Positions 19,077 to 27,609 of a DNA stretch of 64,000 bases are shown in pieces (within the stretch, counting starts at the first letter, position 1; each line of letters opens with the position of its first letter). Below the pieces are notes generated by a model. That model was not told the DNA's origin. It saw only the letters and a program-made list of their open reading frames with translations, and did not search any database. Location of the stretch: the NCBI GenBank assembly GCA_041082245.1, contig JBDOIE010000033.1:3185-67184 (forward strand). Reading direction: 5' to 3'. The DNA is from DAOTVY01 sp041082245 (GTDB lineage: Bacteria; Chloroflexota; Chloroflexia; DTKN01). The position numbers were made by a program, and so were the translations under genes.

Positions 19077-20921
19077 ATGGCCCGGGCCATCCACGGGCAA
19101 GCACCGCCACATCGGTGGCTCCAGCAGATGTTCCGCCCGGTGCATCCGGAGGAACTGACAGAGCACGAGAAGATCGCCTACCAGCATTTCCTCGTGCGGG
19201 TACAACATTTCGTACCGCTCAAAGGGCTCGTAGGCGGCCTGCTCACGGTGCTCTGCCTGTTGTCTTTCCCCCACAACCCCTGGCCGGCCGGAATCTTTTT
19301 GCTGGACGCCCTGCTCCTCCTTCCTTACCCGAGACTGGCACGCCGATGGCCAGCCCTTTCTACGGTGGTGCTCCTCACTGCAAGCGCGCTGGCCATCACG
19401 GCGGCCGATCGGTTCGCCGGCCGTCCCACGGCGACCACCGGTGCCCTCTACGCCCTGCTCATCGTGACCGGCGCGGTGTTGCTTGTCTACCCGCGCCATA
19501 TCGCCCTTCTCGCTGCTCTCATTTCCCTCACGTACCTCCTTCCGCTTCTGGCTTTGAGTACGTCGGGCGCGTGGCCCGATGGGGAAACCCTCCAGACCGC
19601 GGGCATCCATACCCTCGCATTCCTGGGGCTGGGAGGAATCACGGGGATACTTACCCGCCTCTACCAGCGGCTGCTGGAAACCCGTACGCACCAGGACCTC
19701 CTGACCACGTTGCTTGCAGGGTTGCAAGAGATCACAAGCGACACGGATCTCCCGTCACGGCTGCAGCACATCGCCGAGCGCGCTGCACGGGCCACTGCCG
19801 TCGCCGAGCGTGCCCTCCTGCTTGTCGAAGAAGGAGGACGACTCATCGTGCGCGGTTGTGCGGGTTACGCCGGAGTGCCCCTGCTCGGGCTCTCGTTTCC
19901 CGCGGATTGCCTCAAGGAGCACGACAGGCCGGTTTCCATCCGCGATATCCTGGGAGAGCGTCGGAAGAACCTTCCCGCGGAGACGCTCGCGGCTCTGGAC
20001 AACCTTCCTCCAACCCAATCGAGCATCCTCGTGCCGCTGATCGGCCGGGAAGGCCCCCTGGGCCTCTTGATCCTTTCGAGCTCGCGGCATCCGGACGCCT
20101 TCGACGAGGACACCCGCCAGCGGCTCAGCCTGTTTGCCCAGCAAGCCGCGATCGCGCTGGAGAACGCACGCCTGGTCGACCGGCTCCAGGAAAGCCTGAA
20201 GGAGCTCGAGCAGAAAACGCAGGAGCTCCAGCTGCGGCAGGAAGAGCTCCGGGGCCTTATCGCGGCCATCTCCCAGCGCTTACAGGGGCCGGTCGAAGCT
20301 CTGAGCGGTTTTGTCCGTTTGCTTCGCGATTCGGCCGCATCCCGGCTTGCCCCCGAGGAACGCGAGTACCTGCAGCGGATCGAACGGAACAGCCGCTGGG
20401 TCGAGGACCTCGTGCGGGACATGCTGTTCCTCTCCCGGATCGACGTGGTTAACGAGGAACGTGAACCGATCTCCCTGACCACGCTGGTGCAGGGGGTTTC
20501 GACCCATCTCCAGATGGAACGGCGCGGGGTGACAGTGAACGTCCAGGAAGGGATGCCCAGCTTCCAGGCAGATCCGGTCCTCTTCTGGCATCTCTTCAGC
20601 AACCTGCTCCAGAACGCGGTTCGGCTGCTTCCCCCGGACGGCCGGCCCAGGCTCGATGTCCGCTGCGACCGGCTGCCGGGAGCGTTCCGGATCGTGGTTC
20701 AAATCCCCGGTAGGGAGCTTGCTCCGGACGAGCGGAAAGGCCTTTTCGATCTTTTTCCCCCTGAAGGAAAGGGACGGACGGACGGACTGCACCTCGGCCT
20801 GGGGATTGCCCGCCGGATTGCCCAGCGGTACCGTGGCCAGCTCTGGGTCGAATCCTTGCCAGGGGAGGGCACATCCCTGTGCCTGCTGTTGCCTGAAGCT
20901 GTAAGGGAGGACCAGGAATGA
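19077..20921 (+). CDS. Histidine kinase-like sensor with degenerate catalytic motifs
   Basis: This protein of 614 residues has about five or six transmembrane helices at residues 45-205. A GAF domain follows at about 220-370, then a coiled coil, a DHp-like helix pair and an HATPase-like domain at about 470-605. At the position of the phosphoacceptor His (usual SHDLQEPL or SHELRTPL) the sequence reads SQRLQGPV, so His is replaced by Gln400. The N-box NLLQNAV and the late LGLGIARRI are kept, but the DxGxG box appears as VQIPGREL. It overlaps the next gene by 4 nt (ATGA), so both are made together. It may sense and signal without autophosphorylating. Confidence 0.82.
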   Translation: MARAIHGQAPPHRWLQQMFRPVHPEELTEHEKIAYQHFLVRVQHFVPLKGLVGGLLTVLCLLSFPHNPWPAGIFLLDALLLLPYPRLARRWPALSTVVLLTASALAITAADRFAGRPTATTGALYALLIVTGAVLLVYPRHIALLAALISLTYLLPLLALSTSGAWPDGETLQTAGIHTLAFLGLGGITGILTRLYQRLLETRTHQDLLTTLLAGLQEITSDTDLPSRLQHIAERAARATAVAERALLLVEEGGRLIVRGCAGYAGVPLLGLSFPADCLKEHDRPVSIRDILGERRKNLPAETLAALDNLPPTQSSILVPLIGREGPLGLLILSSSRHPDAFDEDTRQRLSLFAQQAAIALENARLVDRLQESLKELEQKTQELQLRQEELRGLIAAISQRLQGPVEALSGFVRLLRDSAASRLAPEEREYLQRIERNSRWVEDLVRDMLFLSRIDVVNEEREPISLTTLVQGVSTHLQMERRGVTVNVQEGMPSFQADPVLFWHLFSNLLQNAVRLLPPDGRPRLDVRCDRLPGAFRIVVQIPGRELAPDERKGLFDLFPPEGKGRTDGLHLGLGIARRIAQRYRGQLWVESLPGEGTSLCLLLPEAVREDQE

Positions 20922-21598
20922 ACCGGAACAAGAGGGCGCGCATCCTGGTTGCAGAGGACAACGAGGACAACCGCCGGTTGCTGTCGATCTATCTGAGCCG
21001 CGAAGGGTACGAGGTGATCGAGGCGTGCGACGGTACGGAAGCGATGGAAAAGGCGTTGGCCGAGACACCCGACCTGGTCCTTTCCGATGTCCAGATGCCC
21101 GGCTTGGATGGCTATTCCCTCTGTCATCAGCTGAAGCAGAATCCCGAGACGGAGCGCATCCCGGTGATCCTGATCACGGCCGTCCACACCTCGCTCGAGG
21201 ACACCCTGCACGGCCTGCGTCTGGGGGCGAACGATTTCATCAGCCGCCCGTTCCGACAGAGCGAGCTCCTGGCCCGGGTACAGACCCAGCTCCGGATCAA
21301 GGAGTTGCAGGATCGCCTGGTGCAAGCGGAACGGGTATCCACCGTCGCCCGGATGGCGGTCACCCTGGCGCACGAGATCAGCAATCCGCTCTCGGGGATC
21401 CTCGGTTACGCCGAAGTGCTGTTACGGGAACTGGAACAGGACGCCCTGACTTCAGAGCGGCTTCGGACTTCCCTGGAGCGCATACGGGAGGCCGCGACCC
21501 AGATCCGCAGCGTACTGGAGCAGCTGCGGAACCTGCCACAGCCCGAAGTGTACGAGTATGCACCGGGACTGGAAGGGATCTCGCTGGAGGAGACCTAG
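20918..21598 (+). CDS. REC domain fused to a HisKA dimerisation domain without ATPase
   Basis: This is a protein of 226 residues. Residues 1-125 are a REC domain with acidic pair AED, phosphoacceptor Asp57 in LSDVQMP and Thr in LITAVH. The usual Lys is replaced by Arg110 in ISRPF. Residues 140-205 form a DHp domain with an intact phosphoacceptor His152 in LAHEISNPLSGILGYAEVLL. The protein then ends without any HATPase domain. Its start overlaps the stop of the upstream kinase-like gene, which has the ATPase-like part but lacks the His. The two could work as a split kinase in trans; this is an inference. Confidence 0.8.
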   Translation: MNRNKRARILVAEDNEDNRRLLSIYLSREGYEVIEACDGTEAMEKALAETPDLVLSDVQMPGLDGYSLCHQLKQNPETERIPVILITAVHTSLEDTLHGLRLGANDFISRPFRQSELLARVQTQLRIKELQDRLVQAERVSTVARMAVTLAHEISNPLSGILGYAEVLLRELEQDALTSERLRTSLERIREAATQIRSVLEQLRNLPQPEVYEYAPGLEGISLEET

Positions 21599-21607
21599 TG
21601 CTCCTTC

Positions 21608-22711
21608 TCAGCGGTGAGGAGCGCTGAAGTGGAAGGTGCAGACATCGCCGTCCTGCAGGATATAGTCGCGCCCCTCCAGGCGCAGCGTGCCGCGCCGGCG
21701 GGCTTCGGCCAGGCTCCCTGCCGCGATCAGTTCCTCGAATGCGATCACCTCGGCACGGATGAACCCGCGCGCCATATCGGTGTGTACCGTACCGGCGGCA
21801 TCCAGCGCTGTGCTTCCCCGGCGTAGCGGCCAAGCGCGCACCTCGTCGGATACGAACGTGAAGAAGGTGAGGAGCCCGAGAAGGTCGTAGGCCATGCGGA
21901 CGATGCGTTCACGTGCCGGTTCAGCCAGCCCGAGGCTTCGGCGGAACTCTTCCGCTTCCTCCGGGGCAAGTTGCCCGAGCTCCATCTCCCATTGGGCGCA
22001 CAACTCGGCCATCGCGCTTTGTCGATGCTGGTAACGGGGTTCCAGCGCCGCAAGCAGCCGGCCGGGTTGCTCCAGGCCCTCCTCCCCAACGTTCAGCAGC
22101 ACCAGTACAGGCTTCAGTGTAAGCAGATTGAACCCCCGGAGCATACGGAGTTCCTCCGCATCCAGCTCTAGATCCCGCAGCGGGGTCCCTTCCTCCAGGG
22201 TAGCGCGCAGACGCTCGAGAAGCGCCTGTTCGCGTTCCCGCTCTTCTCGCTCGCTCCGCGGCAACTTGGGGATCTCGTGGGCCAGACGCTCCAGACGCCG
22301 CTCCACGATCCCCAGATCTCCAAGCAGCAATTCGGTATCCAGCCACTCCAGGTCGCGTGCGGGGTCCACAGACCCGGCTGGATGGGGAGCCTGAGGATTC
22401 TCGAAGGCACGGACGACGTGGAGCAGGGCATCGGCTTCGGAGAGGGCGGAAAGGAGCGGTCCGGGGAGACCCTGGCGCGCCGTACCACGGGGGATGCCGA
22501 CCACGTCCGCGAAGCGTACCTCGGCCGGGGTGACCTTTCGCGGCTGAAAGATCGCCGCCAGCCGCTCGAGGCGCGTGTCCGGGACCTTGACCGCCGCCAG
22601 ATGGGTTTCTGTGCGCCCTGCACCGGGCCCGGTTGCTGCCTTCTGGCCGGTCAGGGCGTTAAAGACGGTTGTCTTGCCGCTGAGCGGAAGCCCAACCAGG
22701 GTCACATGCAC
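21608..22711 (-). CDS. YchF-related Obg-like GTPase/ATPase
   Basis: This P-loop NTPase of 367 residues belongs to the YchF branch. The G1 motif is LVGLPLSGKTTVFNAL, the G3 region reads FADVVGIPRG, and the G4-like motif LLNVGEEG has the NxxE pattern of YchF, which prefers ATP over GTP. A helical region at about residues 130-230 is followed by the C-terminal TGS/DUF933 domain, with AWPLRRGSTALDAAGTVHTDM and FIRAEVIAFEEL. YchF proteins associate with ribosomes and stress responses. The ATG at 22711 lies 33 nt after the upstream GAF gene, so it is probably the second gene of that operon. It is more diverged than ordinary YchF. Confidence 0.88.
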   Translation of the reverse strand: MHVTLVGLPLSGKTTVFNALTGQKAATGPGAGRTETHLAAVKVPDTRLERLAAIFQPRKVTPAEVRFADVVGIPRGTARQGLPGPLLSALSEADALLHVVRAFENPQAPHPAGSVDPARDLEWLDTELLLGDLGIVERRLERLAHEIPKLPRSEREEREREQALLERLRATLEEGTPLRDLELDAEELRMLRGFNLLTLKPVLVLLNVGEEGLEQPGRLLAALEPRYQHRQSAMAELCAQWEMELGQLAPEEAEEFRRSLGLAEPARERIVRMAYDLLGLLTFFTFVSDEVRAWPLRRGSTALDAAGTVHTDMARGFIRAEVIAFEELIAAGSLAEARRRGTLRLEGRDYILQDGDVCTFHFSAPHR

Positions 22712-22744
22712 GGTATCCTCCTCGACGCTGTGCCTCGGGCTGGA

Positions 22745-23932
22745 TCAGGCTGGCTGGCTCTGCAGGGCACGGTACAACCGGTCCCGCTCGATCGCTCCCC
22801 CGAGCAGGATGGCGATCGTGGTGAGGAGGCGCTGATCCCAGGGGGTAAACGGTGTACGATCGGCCTTGTCCAGTAGCTCGATGACCCCGACCGTGCGTCC
22901 GAGCGCCCGGATGGGTACACAGAGCACGGATCGTACCTCCAGGCCCTGCAGGCGCTCGGCCTCGACCTGGAAGCGGGGATCCTGCTGGGCTTCGGCCACG
23001 AGCAACGGTTGCCCCTTTTCCGCCACCCATCCGCAGATTCCTTCGCCCAATGGGATGCGCTGCAGGCGAAGTGGTGAAATCTGGCTGCCTGCCATAACCT
23101 CGTAGCGCAGCTCTCCGGACGCTTCGTCCACCATCAGCAGCCAGCCGGCCTGGCTCCCGAAGATGTCCACGGTACGGAACATGGCCTGGGTGAGCGCCTC
23201 GGCCAGATCGTCGGCGGCAGCCAGGCGCGTGCCAAGCTCGGTCAGCAGCGCGAGCTCCTGGCCGCGCAGTTCGGTCTGCTCACGGAGCTGCCGGTTCTCC
23301 AGGCGCAGGCGGCGATCCTCAAGCGCCCGGTCGAGCATGAGCAACAGCTCGTCTTGTTCGAAGGGGATCAAGAGGTAGTACGGCGTAGCCGCTAACAGCC
23401 CGCGACGGCTGCTCCGGAAAATCGCGGGATCGACGACTGCCACAGTGACCAGTTCGGGAACAAGCTGACGGGCCATGATCGGAACGCGAAGCATCTCCGG
23501 CCCGCTGATCTCCATCAGCAAGAGAGCATAGGAATGCTGCTGGAGCTGCTGGAGCACAGCTTCGGTGGAGGATACCTGGTCGGGCAGGTAGCCCTCGAGC
23601 TGCAGGAGCCCGCCCCAGCGGTTTCCCTCGTCGCGATCCTGAAAGAAAACGAGGAGGCGATCCCGCTCCGGCTGCGGACGTGGCGGTACAGGACGAGGCC
23701 CCTCGAGGCGTGCCAGCACTTCTTCCGCCATGCGGCGCTGTACTTCCAGTGCCTCGTTCAGCCCTGCCTGGCTGACGTAGCCCAGGTCCAGCAGGACGTC
23801 TCCCAGTTTGCGCCATCCCCCTTCCCGTTCTTGCACCTGGAGTCCCAGCGCCAGCTGTTCCTCGGTCACCAGGCCGCGATGCACCAGGATCGCGCCCAGG
23901 AGGTTGTCGCGCAAGAGGCGTTCCATCGACAT
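22745..23932 (-). CDS. MshEN - pseudo-receiver - GAF signalling protein
   Basis: This is a protein of 395 residues. Residues 5-75 resemble the MshEN/GspE N-terminal module found in type II secretion and type IV pilus ATPases, where some versions bind cyclic-di-GMP (LGAILVHRGLVTEEQLALGL and LGDVLLDLGYVSQAGLNEAL). The middle, about residues 90-205, has a receiver-like fold pattern without a phosphoacceptor Asp. A coiled coil leads to a GAF domain at about 235-390, with EGICGWVAEKGQPLLVAEA and VLCVPIRALGRTVGVIELLDK. The ATG follows GAGGAGGAATCGG. It is transcribed divergently from the truncated WD40-like frame and leads the YchF-like gene. Confidence 0.75.
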   Translation of the reverse strand: MSMERLLRDNLLGAILVHRGLVTEEQLALGLQVQEREGGWRKLGDVLLDLGYVSQAGLNEALEVQRRMAEEVLARLEGPRPVPPRPQPERDRLLVFFQDRDEGNRWGGLLQLEGYLPDQVSSTEAVLQQLQQHSYALLLMEISGPEMLRVPIMARQLVPELVTVAVVDPAIFRSSRRGLLAATPYYLLIPFEQDELLLMLDRALEDRRLRLENRQLREQTELRGQELALLTELGTRLAAADDLAEALTQAMFRTVDIFGSQAGWLLMVDEASGELRYEVMAGSQISPLRLQRIPLGEGICGWVAEKGQPLLVAEAQQDPRFQVEAERLQGLEVRSVLCVPIRALGRTVGVIELLDKADRTPFTPWDQRLLTTIAILLGGAIERDRLYRALQSQPA

Positions 23933-23992
23933 CCGATTCCTCCCTCATCTCAACCTGTGACGAGCCCCGCGTCCACCTTCTTCCTGGAACGA

Positions 23993-24021
23993 ATTGTACC
24001 AGGAGAACGCCCGTCGGTCAA
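23993..24021 (-). promoter_or_regulatory. Promoter of MshEN-GAF/ychF-like operon
   Basis: On the minus strand TTGACC and TACAAT are separated by 17 nt, with TGG before the -10. The start codon is about 60 nt downstream. Confidence 0.75.
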
Positions 24022-24088
24022 AAGGTTGACACGCGATCTCTCTCGCCATGGAATGGGCTCGAAAGCCAGAGGTACTTGCTGAGGAGGG

Positions 24089-24403
24089 ATGCATGGTCCC
24101 AGGTACTCCCCCCTCGCAGGCCGTAAGACTCTGAGGAAGTGGCTGGATTCGGCCTTCGTGTTGCTCGGATTCCTGTCGTGCGCGGGCGTCTTCGTGCACG
24201 GGGCAATCGAGCGCGGCCTCGAGCCCTCTGCCTGGCTCGACGTCCGCCTGCAACGCAGCGGTTGTATCCGGGTCCCGCAGGTCTCTTCAGCGCTGGAAGG
24301 GTACGGCTTCAACTCCGGCCTGGCCTTTTCCCCGGACGGATCGCCCCTGGCGATCGCGGTCGACAAATGCGCGATCTATTTGTGGGATGTGGAAGGGCAG
24401 TAG
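24089..24403 (+). pseudogene. Short frame with membrane anchor and one WD40-like repeat, probably a truncated gene
   Basis: This frame of 104 codons encodes one hydrophobic segment (about residues 20-38) and ends with LAFSPDGSPLAIAVDK followed by IYLWDVEGQ. That is a textbook first WD40 blade (FSPDG...LWD), after which a TAG stop occurs. WD40 proteins need several blades, so this looks like the remnant of a longer membrane-anchored WD40 protein. A GAGGAGG site lies only 1 nt before the ATG, so the real start is uncertain. It could instead be a short expressed protein. Confidence 0.4.
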
Positions 24404-24464
24404 TCGCCAAGATCCTCCTTTCCCTTCTCTAAGAAGCCAGACCTGCTGGACAAGCCCGCGGGTT

Positions 24465-24494
24465 TTTGCCGCCCTGTACCAGTTATGGTACAAT
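24465..24494 (+). promoter_or_regulatory. Promoter of phoU operon
   Basis: TTTGCC and TACAAT are separated by 18 nt. TGG immediately precedes the -10, giving an extended -10 that can compensate for the weak -35. Confidence 0.55.
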
Positions 24495-24537
24495 ATCTTG
24501 CACATATGCGCCATCAGCCTTCGGGCAGGAGGAAGCG

Positions 24538-25233
24538 ATGCCCCGAGACGTTTTCGATCGCCAGCTTCAGGAACTGGAGCAGGACCTTCTCCGTATGGGC
24601 GAGATGGTGGACGAGGCCATCGCCCGTTCTGTGGAGGCACTCAAGCAGCAGGACCTGACGCTCGCGCAGCAGGTGATCGCGGAGGACGAGCGGATCGACA
24701 ACTTTCAGTACGATCTGGAGGAACGCGCGTTGATCCTGATCGCCACGCAGCAGCCGCTCGCGAGCGACCTTCGCACGATCGCGTCCATCATCAGCATCGC
24801 CAACGAGCTGGAACGCATCGGCGACTATGCGGAGGGCATCGCGACGATCACCCTGCGCATCGGGAACCAGCCACATATCAAGCCGCTGATCGATATCCCG
24901 CGGATGGCCGAGCTTGCCCGGCATATGCTGCGCGGCAGTATGGAGGGCTTTGTCAAGCGCGATGTCGTATGGGCCCAGGGGATCGGCCCCCTGGACGATG
25001 AGGTAGACCACCTGTACGACCAGGTGTACCGCGAATTGCTTACCTATATGCTGGAGGACCCGCGGACGATTACCCAGGCGACGTACCTCCTCTGGGTCGC
25101 GCACAAGCTGGAGCGCATCGCCGACCGCACGACCAACATCTGCGAGCGGATCCTGTTTACCGTCACCGGCCGGCAGCAGACTCTGAACGAACCAGGGGAC
25201 TCCGCTATGCCGGTTCCCAGGATCGAATCTTAG
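24538..25233 (+). CDS. phoU: Phosphate transport regulator PhoU
   Basis: This is a helical protein of 231 residues with two PhoU repeats. Each has the metal-binding pattern: ASIISIANELERIGDYAEGI in the first half and LLWVAHKLERIADRTTNI in the second. PhoU links the Pst phosphate transporter to the PhoR sensor and limits phosphate uptake. Neither pst genes nor phoB/phoR lie in this window, so it is separated from its usual partners. The ATG at 24538 follows AGGAGGAAGCG. The FtsW-like gene starts 9 nt after its stop, so both share a transcript. Confidence 0.93.
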   Translation: MPRDVFDRQLQELEQDLLRMGEMVDEAIARSVEALKQQDLTLAQQVIAEDERIDNFQYDLEERALILIATQQPLASDLRTIASIISIANELERIGDYAEGIATITLRIGNQPHIKPLIDIPRMAELARHMLRGSMEGFVKRDVVWAQGIGPLDDEVDHLYDQVYRELLTYMLEDPRTITQATYLLWVAHKLERIADRTTNICERILFTVTGRQQTLNEPGDSAMPVPRIES

Positions 25234-25241
25234 GGGCCACA

Positions 25242-26591
25242 ATGCAGGCCGTCCGTTCCGGGTTGCGGCGCATCCGCTGGATCGAGATGCTCCTGCTCCT
25301 CCCGTCGCCGGTGCTCCTTGCGCTTGGGCTTGCACAGCTTGCGCTCGCCCGCACGGGCCAGGCCACAGCGGCGGCCTGGCGGCCTGCGCTCTATCTTGTG
25401 TTGCTCCTTCTGGGGAGCAGCCTCCTCCTGGGGCTGAGCGGCTTTCGCGGCGATCAGGTCCTCTTCCCGCTGGCCTGCTTCCTGGGTACGATCGGGGTCC
25501 TGTTCGTTCGGCGCCTGGAACCGGCGCTCGTCGAGCGGTATGGGGAGGTCGGTCGTCGACAGGGACTTTGGGGAGTGCTTGGGGTCGCCATCCTGCTCCT
25601 CACGCTGCTCGCGACACGCCGCTGGACCTGGCGCGGGCGCGTCATTTCCTGGGACCTGTTGTTGAAACGTTACCGCTACCTGGTGCTCCTGGCCGGCCTC
25701 GTGCCGGTGCTGGGCGCTATGCTGTTCGGTGTAGAGGTCAACGGAGCGCGCCTGTGGCTCCGGTTAGGGCCGCTTCAGTTCCAGCCATCGGAACTGCTGA
25801 AGCTCGCGCTGGTTGCCTTCCTGGCTGCCTATCTGGAAGACAAGCGCGACCTGGTCGCCTTTCGTGGCTTCCGGCTCGGGCGCATTCCGCTCCCGCCGAT
25901 TCCCTACCTCTTTCCGCTGTTGCTGATGCTCGGCCTATCGGTCGCCGTGCTGTCGTTCCAGCGGGATCTCGGTGCGGCGATGCTCACCTTCGGCATCTTC
26001 CTTGGCATGCTCTACATCGCGAGCTCGCGGCTGAGCTACCTGGTTACCGGCAGCCTGGCCTTTGTGGGGGCTGTGGCCTGGGTCTACCGCCTGGCCGGCC
26101 GTCTTCAGCCGCTCGCCCACGTGCGCACGCGGATCGCCGTCTGGCTTTCGCCGTGGACGAGCGAAGGCGCCTACCAGGTGTTGCAGGGCCTGTACGCCCT
26201 GGCGCACGGCGGGATCTTCGGCAGCGGGCTCGGGCAGGGGCGGCCAGCCCTGGTGCCGGAGAGCCACACCGATTTCATCTTTGCCGCGATCGGCGAGGAA
26301 TGGGGGCTGCTGGGGACCCTAGGCGTCCTGCTGCTGTTTGCGCTCTTTGTCGGGCGAGGGCTGGCGGTATCGCTCCGCGCACCGGACGGCTTTCTGCAAC
26401 TGCTGGGCATCGGGCTGACGCTGACGGTTGCGCTACAGACGGCCATCATCCTCGGGGGGAACCTGGCCTTGATCCCGCTCACCGGCATCCCGTTGCCGTT
26501 CGTCTCCTACGGCGGAACAAGCCTGATGCTACACGCGGTGCTGGTGGCCCTGCTCCTGCGCATCTCGGCGTCGCGGCAGGGCGGGACGTGA
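25242..26591 (+). CDS. FtsW/RodA/SpoVE family peptidoglycan glycosyltransferase
   Basis: This is a SEDS-family membrane protein of 449 residues with about ten to twelve transmembrane helices. Conserved features are GARLWLRLGPLQFQPSEL, FQRDLGAAMLTFGIFLGML, FIFAAIGEEWGLLG and the C-terminal LTGIPLPFVSYGGTSLM. SEDS proteins polymerise lipid II glycan strands with a class B penicillin-binding protein. No such partner is adjacent, so FtsW and RodA roles cannot be separated. The N-terminal region is longer than in Escherichia coli FtsW, with extra hydrophobic segments before the core. It is co-transcribed with phoU. Confidence 0.9.
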   Translation: MQAVRSGLRRIRWIEMLLLLPSPVLLALGLAQLALARTGQATAAAWRPALYLVLLLLGSSLLLGLSGFRGDQVLFPLACFLGTIGVLFVRRLEPALVERYGEVGRRQGLWGVLGVAILLLTLLATRRWTWRGRVISWDLLLKRYRYLVLLAGLVPVLGAMLFGVEVNGARLWLRLGPLQFQPSELLKLALVAFLAAYLEDKRDLVAFRGFRLGRIPLPPIPYLFPLLLMLGLSVAVLSFQRDLGAAMLTFGIFLGMLYIASSRLSYLVTGSLAFVGAVAWVYRLAGRLQPLAHVRTRIAVWLSPWTSEGAYQVLQGLYALAHGGIFGSGLGQGRPALVPESHTDFIFAAIGEEWGLLGTLGVLLLFALFVGRGLAVSLRAPDGFLQLLGIGLTLTVALQTAIILGGNLALIPLTGIPLPFVSYGGTSLMLHAVLVALLLRISASRQGGT

Positions 26592-26603
26592 GGAGGCACA
26601 ACG

Positions 26604-27530
26604 ATGTCGCCCAAGGCCAAAGCCTACCTGGTGCTCCTCCTGGGCATCTGCATCATCCCCTGGGGAGCGATTCTCATCCGATGGGCGCGCGAAGCCCCGG
26701 CGCTCGTTATCGCGGCCGGCCGTGTGACGATCGCGGCTGTGCTGTGCACGCCGTTTGCCCTTGCACGTGGTGCCCCGGGGGAAATCCGCGCTTTGGGGCG
26801 TCGCGCCTGGGTGCTCGCGCTCGCGTCCGGCGTCGCCCTGGCGCTCCATTTTGCCGCCTGGGTCTCCTCGGTACAGATGACCACGATCGCGAGCTCCACG
26901 GTACTCGTTTCGACCTACCCGTTCTTCGTCGGGCTCTTCCAGCACTTTTTCCTGCGCGAGCGTGTGTCCCGGCTCACCGCGGTGGGGATCGGGCTGGCCT
27001 TCGTGGGGAGTGTGCTGATCGGCTACGGCGATTTCGGCCTGAGTCGCCGGGCGCTGCTCGGCGATCTCCTCGCGCTCACCGGCGCGCTGATGGCATCGGT
27101 CTACTTCGTCCTGGGCCGCGCGTTGCGCCGGCGCCTTTCCCTGCTGGCCTATATCTGGCCGGTCTACAGCGTGGCCTCTCTGGCCCTGATCGCCGTGGGG
27201 CTGGGAGCCGGCCAGCCGTTCTGGGGCTACAGCGGGTTGACCTACGGGATGCTCGTGTTGCTGGCCGTGGGGCCGCAACTTCTTGGCCACTCTTCGCTGA
27301 ACTATGCACTGGGGCAGCTCTCTGCGGTGTTTGTGACGGTGGCCGCGCTCGCCGAACCGATCGGAGCTGCGGTGCTCGCTTACTTCCTGATGCACGAGGC
27401 GCCCGGACAGCTCGCTCTGCTCGGGGCGCTCCTCATCCTCGGGGGGATCGTGCTGGCCGGCCGCGAAGAACAGCGCACGGCGCGGCCGGCAGCACCCTCG
27501 ACGGCACCTGCTCCCGACAGCCGGAGCTAA
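26604..27530 (+). CDS. EamA/DMT-family transporter
   Basis: This is a membrane protein of 308 residues with ten predicted helices in two EamA repeats. It shows the typical WGAILIRWAREAPALVI opening and the first-half motif TIASSTVLVSTYPFFVGL, repeated in the second half as LNYALGQLSAVFVTVAALAEPI. The family exports amino acids, metabolites or drugs. The ATG follows GAGGAGGCACAACG and lies 12 nt after the FtsW-like stop, so it ends the phoU operon before a strong bidirectional terminator. Confidence 0.88.
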   Translation: MSPKAKAYLVLLLGICIIPWGAILIRWAREAPALVIAAGRVTIAAVLCTPFALARGAPGEIRALGRRAWVLALASGVALALHFAAWVSSVQMTTIASSTVLVSTYPFFVGLFQHFFLRERVSRLTAVGIGLAFVGSVLIGYGDFGLSRRALLGDLLALTGALMASVYFVLGRALRRRLSLLAYIWPVYSVASLALIAVGLGAGQPFWGYSGLTYGMLVLLAVGPQLLGHSSLNYALGQLSAVFVTVAALAEPIGAAVLAYFLMHEAPGQLALLGALLILGGIVLAGREEQRTARPAAPSTAPAPDSRS

Positions 27531-27562
27531 GCGCTCGAGCTCCCGAACTGCAACCACAAAGC

Positions 27563-27597
27563 AAGCCCTGGGACGCCTGTCTGGCGTCCCAGGGCTT
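27563..27597. terminator. Bidirectional terminator between EamA gene and porB
   Basis: AAGCCCTGGGACGCC and GGCGTCCCAGGGCTT form a perfect 15-bp stem with a 5-nt loop between convergent genes. Confidence 0.85.
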
Positions 27598-27609
27598 CAA
27601 GAGTCGGCT

